A DNA stretch of 64,000 nt from SAR324 cluster bacterium (GTDB taxonomy: Bacteria; SAR324; NAC60-12): NCBI GenBank assembly GCA_015231825.1, contig JADGAV010000008.1:142515-206514 (forward strand), in the 5' to 3' direction. The notes under the pieces are model-generated. The model saw nothing but the letters and a program-made list of their open reading frames with translations. It searched no databases and had not been told where the DNA came from. Made by a program: the position numbers and the translations under genes. Below are positions 9,500-19,295 of the stretch, piece by piece (the stretch's first letter is position 1; every line of letters starts with the position of its first letter).

Positions 9500-10211
9500 C
9501 GAGTCTTTCAGGAACAAGAAATTGAACTGGGCGCGTTTTTCATAATGAAATCTTTGTTTCAAAGAAAAAGGTCAAGAGAACTGTTAAACGAACTTTCCCA
9601 AACACCCTCTTATTGATTCAGATAAATTTCAAGTTCCCATGATGGATTTTACGGCCCGGAAGCATTTAAAATTGTGTGAAATGAAATTATATTTGACTAA
9701 TGATTCTCCACGCCCCAATCGTATCACTTCTTTCCATTGAATTATTCTTGATTTCTGTGAAGAGCCCAGGAAATAATCTCATCTGCGACGCCCTCGGTTC
9801 AACATAATTTCTGCAATGAGACGTGGGAAAACACAGTTGGGATTTTAAGAATCAAATTGATAGATTATTCAAAATTTCGAAAACTACTCTGATGGGATGA
9901 CGTAAATCCTGTTCAAGTAAAATTCATCATTTCAATGAAAAACAGAACGAATTCATGAGCTGCAGAATTTTTTGTTGGCACTTGTAAATTTAATCCGCTA
10001 GCTGCAGTGGCTATTTCAACTGGTCAATTTCAGAACTATTCAGGAAAGATTTATTCGAAAAGATGTGGAATTGATAATCAACAGGGAAGCAAGAGAACAA
10101 CTGGTTTTTGCAGACTGCCCCGGCCACGGCGGTTTCATCAACTTTTATCCTGTTCAGCCGATCCATTCATGCAGCAGTGTTTCAATCCTTCTGCTGTCAA
10201 TCATGAATATT
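9500..10211. other. Long intergenic region without a recognisable gene
   Basis: About 710 bases between the starts of TauE (leftward) and the end of the hybrid kinase (also leftward). It holds the TauE promoter region. A plus-strand open frame beginning at 10007 runs into the kinase gene and has no family resemblance, so I leave it out. I see no tRNA, clear riboswitch or terminator with a T-run. Confidence 0.5.
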
Positions 10212-12611
10212 TTACTGCGTCAAAATCTGGCGCAGTGATTTTAAGAGATCCGATGTCACAAGCGGTTTTTGCAGCATATGTATCCCTGCATGCAGAACTC
10301 CACGAGAAGACAGGACGTCCATCGGATAGCCGGAAATGTACAATGCTTTTAAACCGGGCTTTTTTGCAGACACGCGATCAAAGAAATCCTTCCCGTTCAT
10401 TTGTGGCATGATAACGTCTGTTATTATCAAATCTATCTCATCTTGCTGCTTGTCGAAAATATCCAGGGCTTCTTCGGGAAGGCTGGCCGCATGGACTCGA
10501 TAGCCATAGTCGGTCAAGAGACGGATCACAAAATTTCGAACCGCATCATCGTCTTCCAGCAACAATATCGTTTCATTTCCGCCAGGAAGTCTTTTTTCTG
10601 TTTCCTCATTGTTGTCTTCAATTTCTGCAATTTTCAGTATTGGAAAAGCAATCTTAAAGGTGCTTCCCTGACCCGGTTCACTCTCAACCCAAAGGTATCC
10701 ATCGTTCTGTTGAACGATTCCAAAAACGGTTGCCAATCCCAAACCGGTTCCTTCCCCTTCAATTTTTGTGGTAAAGAACGGCTCAAAAATTCGCGATCGC
10801 GTTTCTTCATCCATCCCAACCCCATTATCGTGAATGGAAAGCAGTGCATATCGCCCTTTTTTTGCAACGAGATGTTCTGCCAGATACCCTCCGTCGAAAT
10901 TAAGGAATGAAGTCTCCAGGATTATTTTTCCTCCATCAGGCATTGCATCCCGGGCATTGACAACCAGGTTCATCAGAATTTGATCCATTTGCCCGGGGTC
11001 GATATTTATCGAGAGATTCAAACTCGACAACTTCAGCTCCATCTCGATATTTTCCTCTATAATTCTGCCCAGCATTTTTTCAGCATTCAGGATCAGATCA
11101 TTCATATTCACAATTTTTGGCAGAATGACCTGCTTGCGGCTGAAGGCCAATAATTGAACGATTAAGTTTTTTGCACGATCCCCTGCTTCTTGAATCTGCT
11201 GGACCATTTCAGAATGACTGTCATCGGACTGGACTTCATCCATCAGCAGACCAGAGTAACCATTGATAACGGTCAGCAAATTGTTGAAATCATGAGCCAC
11301 TCCGGCAGCCAGCTGACCCATTGATTCCATCTTCTGTGCTTGATAGAATTGTTCCTCAATATTTTTTTGTTCGGAGATGTCTGAGGAAATTCCAACCAGT
11401 GCCTCTGGATTTCCGGTTTCGTTATAGATGATGGAAGTAGACAGATGTATTTGAAATTCATCACCGTTTTTTCGTTTGTTCCAAACCTCCCCCTGCCAGC
11501 CTCCCTTGAGGGTTTGTGGCAGAATTTGTTCTTCAATCTCCGCAGGAGTTTTTTCTGACCGAAAAATTTTAGCTTCTTTTCCGGACAATTCTGCCCAGGA
11601 ATAACCATAGGTTTCAAGCAGGGCATCATTGGCAAACAATATTCGTTCCTGAAGGTCCGTAACGCAGACACTTTCGTTGATGCTTTTAATCGTATGGGCC
11701 AGCATGTTGATTTCTTTTTCCGCTTCTTTGCGTCGGCTTATATCCCGCGAAACGGACAGAACCGTATCTTTCCCGTCCAAATAGAAAAGGCTGGAATTGA
11801 TTTCCACCGGAATTCTCCTGCCATCCTTTGTCAATCGTTTCACTTCGAAAACAACCTTTTTTTTATTCTGCAAAACTTCCATCGCCTGTCGAAAGGGTTC
11901 AATGCTTTCTGGAGCGAGCACATCCTCCGGGGTCATATTGAGCATTTCCTCCCTGCTGTATCCCAATCGCCGGCAGGCAATATCGTTGACCTCCAAAAAT
12001 GATTTTGTGACGTCTTTTCCAGGAAGATAGCGAACAAACAGGGCATCCTCGCTGGCATTAAAAAGAGCACGATAACGTTCTTCACTTATCTGAAGAGCTC
12101 TTTCCGATTCCCGATGCAGTTCAATTTCTTTTTCCAGATTGATCGTTTTTTGCTCCAGTTTTTTTACCAGACGAGCGTTATACAGATTCAATGTCTCTTC
12201 TTCAAAAGACAATTCCAGTTTTTTCGCAACAATCTTTTTATCCTCTACCTGCTTAACCAGCTTTTTTATGAGTTCTGTAAATTCTGCAGGTTCGATGGGC
12301 TTGCATATAAAATGGTCTGCCCCTTCCTTTAAAGCCAATTCTTCGTCTTTTGCATCAGTATAGGTGGCTGTATAAAATATAAAGGGGATTTGCCACAAAT
12401 CTTTGCTCGCCTTCACTTTGCGGCATAGTTGGAAGCCATCCATCTCCGGCATCAGGATGTCGGAAATAATCAGGTCAACTTTCCTGTCTGCCAGTTTCTG
12501 CAAAGCAAGTTTCCCGTTTGATGCCACCAGCACCTGATAATCAAGACTTCTCAAGATATTTTCGAGCAGAACAATATTTTCAATTTTGTCATCCACTATT
12601 AAAATTTCCAT
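10212..12611 (-). CDS. Hybrid histidine kinase: REC-PAS-PAS-HisKA-HATPase-REC
   Basis: Cytosolic hybrid sensor kinase, 799 residues, with no membrane helix. ATG 12611 follows GGGAG; the upstream TTG is rejected. Domains in order: receiver (residues 2-118, phospho-acceptor Asp51 in [11 protein letters not shown]), coiled coil (about 130-170), PAS (about 180-300), PAS (about 305-425), HisKA with His440 in [10 protein letters not shown], HATPase (about 540-660, with the N, G1 and G2 boxes [18 protein letters not shown] and GTGLGLATV), and a C-terminal receiver with Asp732 in [11 protein letters not shown]. The HDFNNLL H-box is typical of NtrB-like hybrids. It is the third gene of an operon with a CHASE kinase and a single-domain receiver, so it probably integrates phosphoryl flow from them. 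Confidence 0.94.
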   Translation of the reverse strand: MEILIVDDKIENIVLLENILRSLDYQVLVASNGKLALQKLADRKVDLIISDILMPEMDGFQLCRKVKASKDLWQIPFIFYTATYTDAKDEELALKEGADHFICKPIEPAEFTELIKKLVKQVEDKKIVAKKLELSFEEETLNLYNARLVKKLEQKTINLEKEIELHRESERALQISEERYRALFNASEDALFVRYLPGKDVTKSFLEVNDIACRRLGYSREEMLNMTPEDVLAPESIEPFRQAMEVLQNKKKVVFEVKRLTKDGRRIPVEINSSLFYLDGKDTVLSVSRDISRRKEAEKEINMLAHTIKSINESVCVTDLQERILFANDALLETYGYSWAELSGKEAKIFRSEKTPAEIEEQILPQTLKGGWQGEVWNKRKNGDEFQIHLSTSIIYNETGNPEALVGISSDISEQKNIEEQFYQAQKMESMGQLAAGVAHDFNNLLTVINGYSGLLMDEVQSDDSHSEMVQQIQEAGDRAKNLIVQLLAFSRKQVILPKIVNMNDLILNAEKMLGRIIEENIEMELKLSSLNLSINIDPGQMDQILMNLVVNARDAMPDGGKIILETSFLNFDGGYLAEHLVAKKGRYALLSIHDNGVGMDEETRSRIFEPFFTTKIEGEGTGLGLATVFGIVQQNDGYLWVESEPGQGSTFKIAFPILKIAEIEDNNEETEKRLPGGNETILLLEDDDAVRNFVIRLLTDYGYRVHAASLPEEALDIFDKQQDEIDLIITDVIMPQMNGKDFFDRVSAKKPGLKALYISGYPMDVLSSRGVLHAGIHMLQKPLVTSDLLKSLRQILTQ

Positions 12612-12637
12612 GGTAAAGGATCTCCCTGGTTTCAAAT

Positions 12638-12997
12638 TTACAAGTATCTTTTGATTTCAGTGATGACAGTTTTCGGGTTGATGGGTTTTTCAATATACCC
12701 GTTGCAGCCGGCATCGAGCGCTTTTTGACGGTCACCGGGCATGGCATAAGAAGTGACGGCAACAATGGGAATGTCTCCATTGGCAGCAGATTCCCGAATT
12801 CTCCGAACGGCATCAAATCCGTTGATGTCAGGAAGCTGGATGTCCATCAGAATCAGGTCCGGACTTTTTGCAAGCGCCAACTCAATTCCTCCCAGGCCAT
12901 TGCGGGCTTCAATGACCATAAATCCGCTATTTTCTAAAATATAACGGATCAAATACATGTTTTCTTTGTTGTCTTCGACCACAAGCACCTGCTTCAT
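12638..12997 (-). CDS. Single-domain response regulator (DivK/CheY type)
   Basis: Free receiver domain of 119 residues. It starts MKQVLVVEDNKENMYLIRYI, has the acidic pocket at Glu8/Asp9, phospho-acceptor Asp52 in LILMDIQLPDINGFDAV, Thr/Ser in VAVTSYAMPGD and the conserved Lys in GYIEKPIN. There is no output domain, so it acts by protein contact or as a phosphotransfer shuttle. Its start overlaps the stop of the CHASE kinase gene (ATGA), and the hybrid kinase follows 26 bases later. DivK-like proteins in such positions usually carry phosphate between kinases. The reading frame is open upstream of the chosen start, but that extension lies inside the kinase gene. Confidence 0.93.
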   Translation of the reverse strand: MKQVLVVEDNKENMYLIRYILENSGFMVIEARNGLGGIELALAKSPDLILMDIQLPDINGFDAVRRIRESAANGDIPIVAVTSYAMPGDRQKALDAGCNGYIEKPINPKTVITEIKRYL

Positions 12998-15900
12998 CCT
13001 TGCTCCTGAAAATCGAGAGGAATATTGAAAGTGAAGGTACTGCCTTCTCCATAAACGCTCGTTACAGAAATATCTCCCTTGAGTAGTAAACACAACTTTT
13101 TACACAAATACAGTCCCAATCCAGTACCTTCCTGGCTTTTCGCCAGAGTGTCGTCCAATTGTTGAAAAGGTTGGAACAGGCGCCTTAAATTGTCACTGGA
13201 AATGCCTATTCCCGTATCGATCACCTCGACTTGCAAATGACTTCTTTTTACTTTTTTTGCAACGACTTCAATGCTGCCTTTTTCGGAATAATTAATTGCG
13301 TTGCTCAACAAATTCATCAAAATCTGCTGTATCCGGCGCTTGTCGCTGCGGAGCTTCAAATTCCGGGGAATTTCCAGAGTGAGCTTCAGATTTTTCGCTT
13401 CTGCCAGAGGGAGGAAGGAGGCAGCCACTTCCTCAACCAGTTCGTTGAATAGAAAATCTTCAATATTGAGGTCGACTTTTCCCGCTTCGATTTTTGAAAG
13501 ATCCAGGAGATCGTTGATCAGGCTGAGCAAATGGCGGGCACTGTTCTGGACCATCTTCAACTGTTTTTTTTGTTCCATGGCAAGGGGTCCTGCCATCCCC
13601 ATCAGCAGAATACCGGAAAACCCGATAATGGAATTGAGCGGAGTACGCAGCTCATGACTCATGCTGGCAAGGAAAATGGATTTGAGGCGATCCATCTCTT
13701 GCAGATGGAGATTGGCTTGTTCGAGTTCCCGGTTTTTCGTTTCCAATTGCAGTGTACGTTCCGTTACCAGTTCCTCCAAGTGTTCACGATAATTTGCCAG
13801 TTCTTCTTCGTTCCGTTTGCGATCGCTGATGTCCTTATGAGTGCCGATGATTCTCAGAGGGGCATTTTCTTCATCCCATTCCACACATCTGCCGACAGCC
13901 CAAATCCACTTCCATTCTCCCTGCTTGTTCTTTATTCGGTATTCCAATTCATAATCCCCGCTTCGCCCTTCCAGATAATCATTGAATGCTTTTTCAAAAG
14001 CAGGGAAACTGTCTGGATGAACACATTTTTTCCACCACTCAAAATCAAAATCCTGCTCCCCTGGATCATACCCCAATAAAGTCTGCCAAAAATTATTTAG
14101 AACAATTCCTCCGCTTGCCAGATTCCAGTCCCAGGTGCCTGTCTCTGTTTTTTCCAGTGCCATCCTCAAAAATTCCTCGTTCTCACGCGTTTCCTTTTCT
14201 GCCTGTTTGCTCAGAGTGATATCTTTGACAGTCGCAAAATATCGAGCACGCCCTTTCTCATCCAGAACCATGGAAGGACTCACTATTGCGGGAAAATGTT
14301 CTCCGTTTTTTCGTTTGAAGATCAATTCAAAATTTTCAAATTCTCCTTTCAAAGTTTTTTGAAATGCTTTTTCAATATCCTGATAACTTTCTTCGGCCCA
14401 GTAGGGATGAGGAGGTCCTGCACCAATTAGCTCCTCCACTGAAAAACCGGTCATCTTGCAAAGAGACGAGTTGACATTCAAATGAACCCCCTGCTCATCC
14501 AGGATCGAGATACCATCCGTCATAAAAGCGATGATATCTTCTGTAAACCGTTTGCTTCCCAGCAATTCCTCTTCCATCAGTTTGCGGTCGGTGATGTCAC
14601 GAATAGTTCCCTGCAGATTTCCATCAGGCAGAGCGATCACATTCACTTCAGCCGCAAAAGTAGAACCGTCTTTTCGAAGAAAACGCCATTCCCGACTGTG
14701 TACGGATTTAGCCCTGACCTCTGTTAATGCCGGATCAATATTTGGGATTTCCCGTGGGACAACGATGTCCGAAGCGTGCAGCCCGATCAGCTCCTCTCTT
14801 GTATATCCCAGCATCTGACAAATGCTTTTGTTTGCATCAAGGTAGTAGCTTTCTGTGTCTGCGATGAGAATCCCATCAGGAGAAAATTCAAAAAGTGATT
14901 TGTAGCGTGACTCACTTTCCCGTATCGCTGCTTCTGTTCTTTTCCGTTCAGTGATGTCCAGATGCGCGCCCAGCATGCGATATGGCTTGCCTTCACCATC
15001 CAGGAGCAATGAAGCCTGTGCCAGTATCCAGCAATATGAACCATCTTTGTGACGAAATCGAAACTCGTTTTGGAAGTTGGGCCAGGGTTTCGCCAGGTAA
15101 TCCTGCACTGTTTGGGCGGCCCGCTCCAGGTCGTCGGGATGCACCCGGTCCTGCCATTCTTTAAAATCACTCGAAATTTCATCGTCAGCATAGCCGATCT
15201 GACGTTTCCATTCCGGAGAATAAAAAACTTGATTGCTGCGCAAGTCCCAATCCCACAATCCGATCTTGGCGGCATCCACAGACAATTGCAGCCGCGCCTG
15301 ACTTTCCTGCAGGGTTGCTGTTTTTTCTTTGACTGCCTGGGCCAACCACATTGATCTGATCCAGGTTTGATTGACTATGACCAGAATGCTCAGCAACAAT
15401 GCACTCCCTGCTCCCCATATAAGGAAGAGCACTAAATCGACCGGGTAGTTTGATTCCTTCCGGGCCACCGTCAGGCTCCACGTATTGTCACCCACCGGTA
15501 CATCAACAGTTTGCGTTTTTCCAACAATGCTTGCTGTACCCCAAAAATGTTTACCGGTTGCATCATGGAGTTGATAAATCAACAAATCTCTGAGATTCGT
15601 ATTGACCTCTTCCAGAATTTCGGAAATGTCAAAAACCCCTTGCGCCAGGCCCAGAAACTCGTTCTCACGGTACAATGGGACGCGCACAACCACGGAAAGG
15701 GAACCTTGGACAGTGACGGAGGGATTTTGGACAACGGCGCGGCGTTCACGGATAGCCTTTTCCACAAAGGGGGCCGCAGGACGAGTTTTTAGATCCAGGT
15801 TAAGCGCTTCTTCGTTTCCTGAAAGAGGATAAATGTATCGGATGATTTGGCTGGAATCGGTATACTGAACTGCACGAATGGGAGGGAAGTTGGCCAGCAA

Positions 15901-16152
15901 TCCTTCGGCGAAGCGGTCAAAGACCCGGCTGTCGGGCAATGATGAAGATGCCAGCATAAAAACTTTTAAGTCATCCACCGCGGCCAGGCGTAAACGGACG
16001 GCTTGAGATAAAGTTCTGCGAAGATCCCGGGTGTTTAGATCGAGGGCCTTTTCCTCCTCCTCTCGGATATGCTGCCGGTAAGCATAATCGGCGAAAATCA
16101 TGCACGCGAATCCGACTGCAACAACCAGCGATAAAATCAGCCAACGTTTCAT
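12994..16152 (-). CDS. Membrane histidine kinase: CHASE-PAS(x4)-HisKA-HATPase
   Basis: Sensor kinase of 1052 residues anchored by helices at about 5-23 and 239-262. The periplasmic stretch between them resembles a CHASE domain (IIRYIYPLSGNEEALNLDL, then VPLYRENEFLGLAQGVFDI), a small-ligand sensor. Four PAS domains follow at about 285-405 (PAC tail LGAHLDITERKR), 410-525, 530-655 and 660-790, then a coiled coil. HisKA has His833 in SMSHELRTPLNSIIGF, and the HATPase has DTGIGIS and GTGLGLYLCK. There is no receiver of its own; the single-domain regulator downstream is translationally coupled and is the probable first acceptor. The ligand is unknown: CHASE domains bind cytokinins in plants, but bacterial ligands vary. 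Confidence 0.92.
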   Translation of the reverse strand: MKRWLILSLVVAVGFACMIFADYAYRQHIREEEEKALDLNTRDLRRTLSQAVRLRLAAVDDLKVFMLASSSLPDSRVFDRFAEGLLANFPPIRAVQYTDSSQIIRYIYPLSGNEEALNLDLKTRPAAPFVEKAIRERRAVVQNPSVTVQGSLSVVVRVPLYRENEFLGLAQGVFDISEILEEVNTNLRDLLIYQLHDATGKHFWGTASIVGKTQTVDVPVGDNTWSLTVARKESNYPVDLVLFLIWGAGSALLLSILVIVNQTWIRSMWLAQAVKEKTATLQESQARLQLSVDAAKIGLWDWDLRSNQVFYSPEWKRQIGYADDEISSDFKEWQDRVHPDDLERAAQTVQDYLAKPWPNFQNEFRFRHKDGSYCWILAQASLLLDGEGKPYRMLGAHLDITERKRTEAAIRESESRYKSLFEFSPDGILIADTESYYLDANKSICQMLGYTREELIGLHASDIVVPREIPNIDPALTEVRAKSVHSREWRFLRKDGSTFAAEVNVIALPDGNLQGTIRDITDRKLMEEELLGSKRFTEDIIAFMTDGISILDEQGVHLNVNSSLCKMTGFSVEELIGAGPPHPYWAEESYQDIEKAFQKTLKGEFENFELIFKRKNGEHFPAIVSPSMVLDEKGRARYFATVKDITLSKQAEKETRENEEFLRMALEKTETGTWDWNLASGGIVLNNFWQTLLGYDPGEQDFDFEWWKKCVHPDSFPAFEKAFNDYLEGRSGDYELEYRIKNKQGEWKWIWAVGRCVEWDEENAPLRIIGTHKDISDRKRNEEELANYREHLEELVTERTLQLETKNRELEQANLHLQEMDRLKSIFLASMSHELRTPLNSIIGFSGILLMGMAGPLAMEQKKQLKMVQNSARHLLSLINDLLDLSKIEAGKVDLNIEDFLFNELVEEVAASFLPLAEAKNLKLTLEIPRNLKLRSDKRRIQQILMNLLSNAINYSEKGSIEVVAKKVKRSHLQVEVIDTGIGISSDNLRRLFQPFQQLDDTLAKSQEGTGLGLYLCKKLCLLLKGDISVTSVYGEGSTFTFNIPLDFQEQG

Positions 16153-16537
16153 TGTGCTCTCCTTTTACTCGCCGGGAATCGATCCAGCCAATCTCGCTCG
16201 TTTCTGTCAGAAACCGTCATGTTCATCGGCTCTGGAAAACTTTTTCGCGATACTCTTGTCCAGAGTATCATTAAAACGACTTCACCTCAATGCATCAAAC
16301 AGAAATAGCTTCAGGATACAATCGTCCCGGGATCAATTTTCAATTCATCGCTTTTTGCATTTTGTATTGAATTTCTACGTTCAGGAAGTTTCCGGAATAA
16401 ATTCCAGAAGGCCGAACATCGCGCGCTGCAGACCAGTAGCAGGGAAAGTACTATGAAAATGCGTCCTTCAAACGGATGAATAAGTTTTCGCTCAAAAAAG
16501 AGAGCAATTGTTCCTGAGGCAACTGGTCACACTTGAA
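16153..16537. other. Intergenic region upstream of the CHASE kinase
   Basis: About 385 bases between HtrA (ends at 16538, leftward) and the kinase start. It must carry the promoter of the three-gene signalling operon. I see no gene, tRNA or clear riboswitch in it. Downstream of the HtrA stop there is only a short imperfect GCTC...GAGC hairpin with a T-rich loop, too weak to call a terminator. Confidence 0.45.
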
Positions 16538-17989
16538 TTATTCCCGCAACAACAAATACAATGCTCCCTCCGGACTGAGAACACGCATCAAAATCCCTTT
16601 TGATGGATTTGCTGTTTTGAGAGCTGAAAAGAATTCTTCCTCATTTTTGATTGGATTGAAGTTGATTTCCAAAATCAATAGCCCGGCATTCAAACCCGAA
16701 TTTTCGGCAGGTGAATCAGGTTCCACAGCAATAATAAGAACTCCAGTGCTCCGCGGAATTCCTAATTGAATTGCCAATTTGGGGGTGAGATCCTGAAGGT
16801 AGATTCCCATAAAATGAGAAGGAGGAGCCTGTTGGCTGGAAATCGCTGTTTCTTTCCGTTCTTTCATGAGAACGGTCAATTTTTTCAATTGACCACGGCG
16901 CATCAACTCGACTTTTGCCTGCGTGCCCGGGGCCGCAGTGGCAACTTCGTTGCGAAGCTGACTGCCGTCAACAATCACTTTTCCATTGAAATATAAAATG
17001 ACATCTCCCGGCAGGATTCCTGCTTTGTCCGCAGGAGCTTTGGGTTCTACACTGGTGATCAATGCTCCCTGCCCGTTTTTCACACCAAAACTTTCGGCTA
17101 AATCCTCGGAAAGATCTTGAAGACCAACACCAAGCCAGCTACGGATGACTTTTCCATGAGCAATCAGCTCATTCATAATTTTATGGGCCATATTGATAGG
17201 GACTGCGAAGCCGATTCCCTGGTAACCCCCACTTTTTGAAAAAATAGCAGTATTGATTCCTATGATTTCTCCTTTCAGGTTCACTAGCGGACCTCCGCTG
17301 TTTCCCGGGTTGATTGCCGCATCGGTTTGGATAAAGTCCTCATAAGCCACGATCCCGATGTTGGAGCGTCCTTTCGCACTGACAATACCCATGGTCACTG
17401 TATAGGAAAGTCCAAAAGGATTACCAATCGCAATCACTGATTCACTGACCCGGATTGCATCAGAATTTCCCATCGGCAGAACAGGTAAATTGTTCCCCCG
17501 GATGCGGATGACCGCAATATCGGCAAGCGGGTCCGTACCCACCAGCTCTGCTTCAAATTTCCGACCGTCCGTGAGCCTTACCAGAATTTTATCAGCTTCG
17601 TCCACAACATGATGATTGGTCAGAATATGCCCGTTTGTGTTGATAATCGCTCCCGAACCCAAAGACTCCAGGCGGTGTTTCCGCTGAGGAGACCGTTGCG
17701 GTTCCGGAATCTGAAAGTCAGGAAAAAAACGCCTGAGGAATTCTTCGTTGAACAATTCGAGCGGATTGTTGATCTCTTTCTGTTCATTGCTGTTTTGAAC
17801 CGTTTTTTCTACCTTGATATGCACCACTGCTTTTTGTGCCTTCGCAACCACATCTGCTCGGATCTGTTCCATCAGTAGTGTTTCTTGAACCGCAGTCTGA
17901 CCGCGGATTCCTGCCGGATGACATGAAAGCAGAAGCAGAGTAATGATCGACCCTGCCGAAAGTTTGAAGTATTTTTTCCATTTGTACAT
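16538..17989 (-). CDS. Do/HtrA-family serine protease, predicted lipoprotein
   Basis: Periplasmic quality-control protease of 483 residues. Catalytic residues are visible: His127 in ILTNHHVVDE, Asp157 in DPLADIAVIRI and Ser231 in NPGNSGGPLVN. Two PDZ domains follow (about 270-370, with the carboxylate-binding loop near SWLGVGLQDL, and about 385-475). The amino terminus is a lipoprotein signal: a basic start, a hydrophobic core and a lipobox LLSC with Cys23. This implies membrane anchoring, unlike the soluble DegP/DegQ/DegS arrangement. The domain plan (protease plus two PDZ) is DegP/DegQ-like, and the Q-linker is short. A poor ribosome site precedes the ATG. It stands alone on the minus strand. 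Confidence 0.94.
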   Translation of the reverse strand: MYKWKKYFKLSAGSIITLLLLSCHPAGIRGQTAVQETLLMEQIRADVVAKAQKAVVHIKVEKTVQNSNEQKEINNPLELFNEEFLRRFFPDFQIPEPQRSPQRKHRLESLGSGAIINTNGHILTNHHVVDEADKILVRLTDGRKFEAELVGTDPLADIAVIRIRGNNLPVLPMGNSDAIRVSESVIAIGNPFGLSYTVTMGIVSAKGRSNIGIVAYEDFIQTDAAINPGNSGGPLVNLKGEIIGINTAIFSKSGGYQGIGFAVPINMAHKIMNELIAHGKVIRSWLGVGLQDLSEDLAESFGVKNGQGALITSVEPKAPADKAGILPGDVILYFNGKVIVDGSQLRNEVATAAPGTQAKVELMRRGQLKKLTVLMKERKETAISSQQAPPSHFMGIYLQDLTPKLAIQLGIPRSTGVLIIAVEPDSPAENSGLNAGLLILEINFNPIKNEEEFFSALKTANPSKGILMRVLSPEGALYLLLRE

Positions 17990-18280
17990 GGTATTTCACT
18001 TTTTGTAGGTTAGAAAAACGCAGGATTTTGCTTCAGGCGGATTATGGTATCAGGGAGTCGAGGCAAGTCAAATTTCGGATCAAGCAACCGCACACTTTTT
18101 AGAAGGGCGGGTTTTGGCCGGGATCGAATCTTCTGAATGGCAAGAGAGTTGAAATGAAGGCAGAACATGCTGTTTTTTCTTCCTCATTCGCTAAAGATTC
18201 AAAAATTGGCAACGGTTCCAGTATTGAGAATTTCCGTATCTTAAATCTTAAATTCGCAAAGAAGGACATCAAATACAGAC

Positions 18281-18481
18281 TCAGAATTTATGGGTTTGAT
18301 CTTCCTCTTCTACCTTTGACAGCACTCGCTCCAATTCAGCGTTGACTTTTCTGATTTGTTCCTGCTTTTTTCGGGAAGATCTTCGCAGAAAATACCAGAC
18401 AACTGCGGCAATCCCGATTGTCAGGAACAGCATCCCATCTGTGGACATAAGCGTAGAATGAGTCTCGATGTTTAAATCCAT
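18281..18481 (-). CDS. Small single-pass membrane protein, 66 residues
   Basis: Not recognised by family. ATG 18481 is preceded by AAGGTGA with good spacing, which supports translation. The protein has a short polar start, one membrane helix (about 17-33, MLFLTIGIAAVVWYFL), a basic stop-transfer (RRSSRKKQ) and an acidic/basic coiled-coil tail (about 38-58) ending QTHKF. Topology would place the tail in the cytoplasm. It resembles small membrane-anchored coiled-coil proteins but has no diagnostic motif. It lies upstream of HtrA in the same direction with a gap of about 290 bases, so a shared transcript is possible but not shown. Confidence 0.6.
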   Translation of the reverse strand: MDLNIETHSTLMSTDGMLFLTIGIAAVVWYFLRRSSRKKQEQIRKVNAELERVLSKVEEEDQTHKF

Positions 18482-18842
18482 TGTCACCTTATGATTAGTG
18501 GTGCTCCTGCGCGCTGAACAAGAACTTCATAGGAATTAGAATTCTATAACAGAGATTAAAGAAAACCTGGAAAAGTCCAGGATTTCAGCTAGTGAAAATA
18601 TTGAATAGCATTTTTCGGCTGTGGAGGTCAATTTGAAACATTGAAAGTTACAGGTTAAAAAACTGAAGCAAGGGCAGGTCTGATTCTTTATGATCAGCAC
18701 TCTTTTCCCTTCTCAAAAGAAAATTCCGCTGGGTACACCAGAATTTTTATCACCAAGAAATTGATTGATTTTCAGGAAAAGAAGTTTCTGCTATCATTGA
18801 CCTCAACACCTTGATGAATTAAATAAAAATTCGGAATTTTCC
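18482..18842. other. Intergenic region, nothing recognised
   Basis: About 360 AT-rich bases between the divergent small membrane protein and the 150-residue hypothetical gene. It presumably contains both promoters. I found no RNA gene or strong repeat. Confidence 0.45.
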
Positions 18843-19295
18843 ATGTTTTCCAGAAGAGAGAATAAGTTCAAAAACATGCTCGCCCTTTTCAAATCGATGA
18901 GACGGTGGAAGAAAGTAAAAAAGCTCCAGCAGAAAATTGTTCCTTCACAGGAAAATACGGGTGAAGAGAGAAATCAGGCTTTTGAAGAGTATCTCGATCT
19001 CTGTATAGGTGATCAGCATGTTGCACCTTTCATGAAGGAACAGAATTTGACCCGCAAAGACCTGAAAGGGATTTTTCAGACCCTGGAATCAACTTCGCTT
19101 GGCCAATGGGTTGAAGATCATTATGCGGCGCTGACAACAATAGCCTACCTTGAGCCATTGTATTTTTTTGTAGTTTCAGAAAAGCAGGGAAAAAGCCTTT
19201 CAGAAATCACGTCTGACTTGATGGGATATTGGAAAGGAGATGTGCCTCGGGGGAGTTTGCTGGAGACTTTTGACGGCTTTGGATCTCAAGCCTGA
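18843..19295 (+). CDS. Hypothetical protein, 150 residues
   Basis: No family recognised. The first 35 residues are strongly basic (SRRENKFKNMLALFKSMRRW and further Lys). After that the protein is mainly alpha-helical in character, with an acidic helix EERNQAFEEYLDLC and a hydrophobic patch ALTTIAYLEPLYFFVV. No signal peptide or membrane segment is certain. Its last ten bases overlap the 3' end of the convergent FliM-like gene. The ribosome site is weak (only CGGA nearby). A link to the flagellar genes is possible only by position. Confidence 0.55.
   Translation: MFSRRENKFKNMLALFKSMRRWKKVKKLQQKIVPSQENTGEERNQAFEEYLDLCIGDQHVAPFMKEQNLTRKDLKGIFQTLESTSLGQWVEDHYAALTTIAYLEPLYFFVVSEKQGKSLSEITSDLMGYWKGDVPRGSLLETFDGFGSQA

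Noticed and set aside
10007-10411. 134-residue open frame in the intergenic region and kinase 3' end
   Set aside because: Half of it overlaps the kinase receiver domain antisense; no motif and no ribosome site.
16500-16540. Intrinsic terminator after the HtrA gene
   Set aside because: The GCTC/GAGC stem is only four base pairs with an eight-base T-rich loop and no T-run after it.
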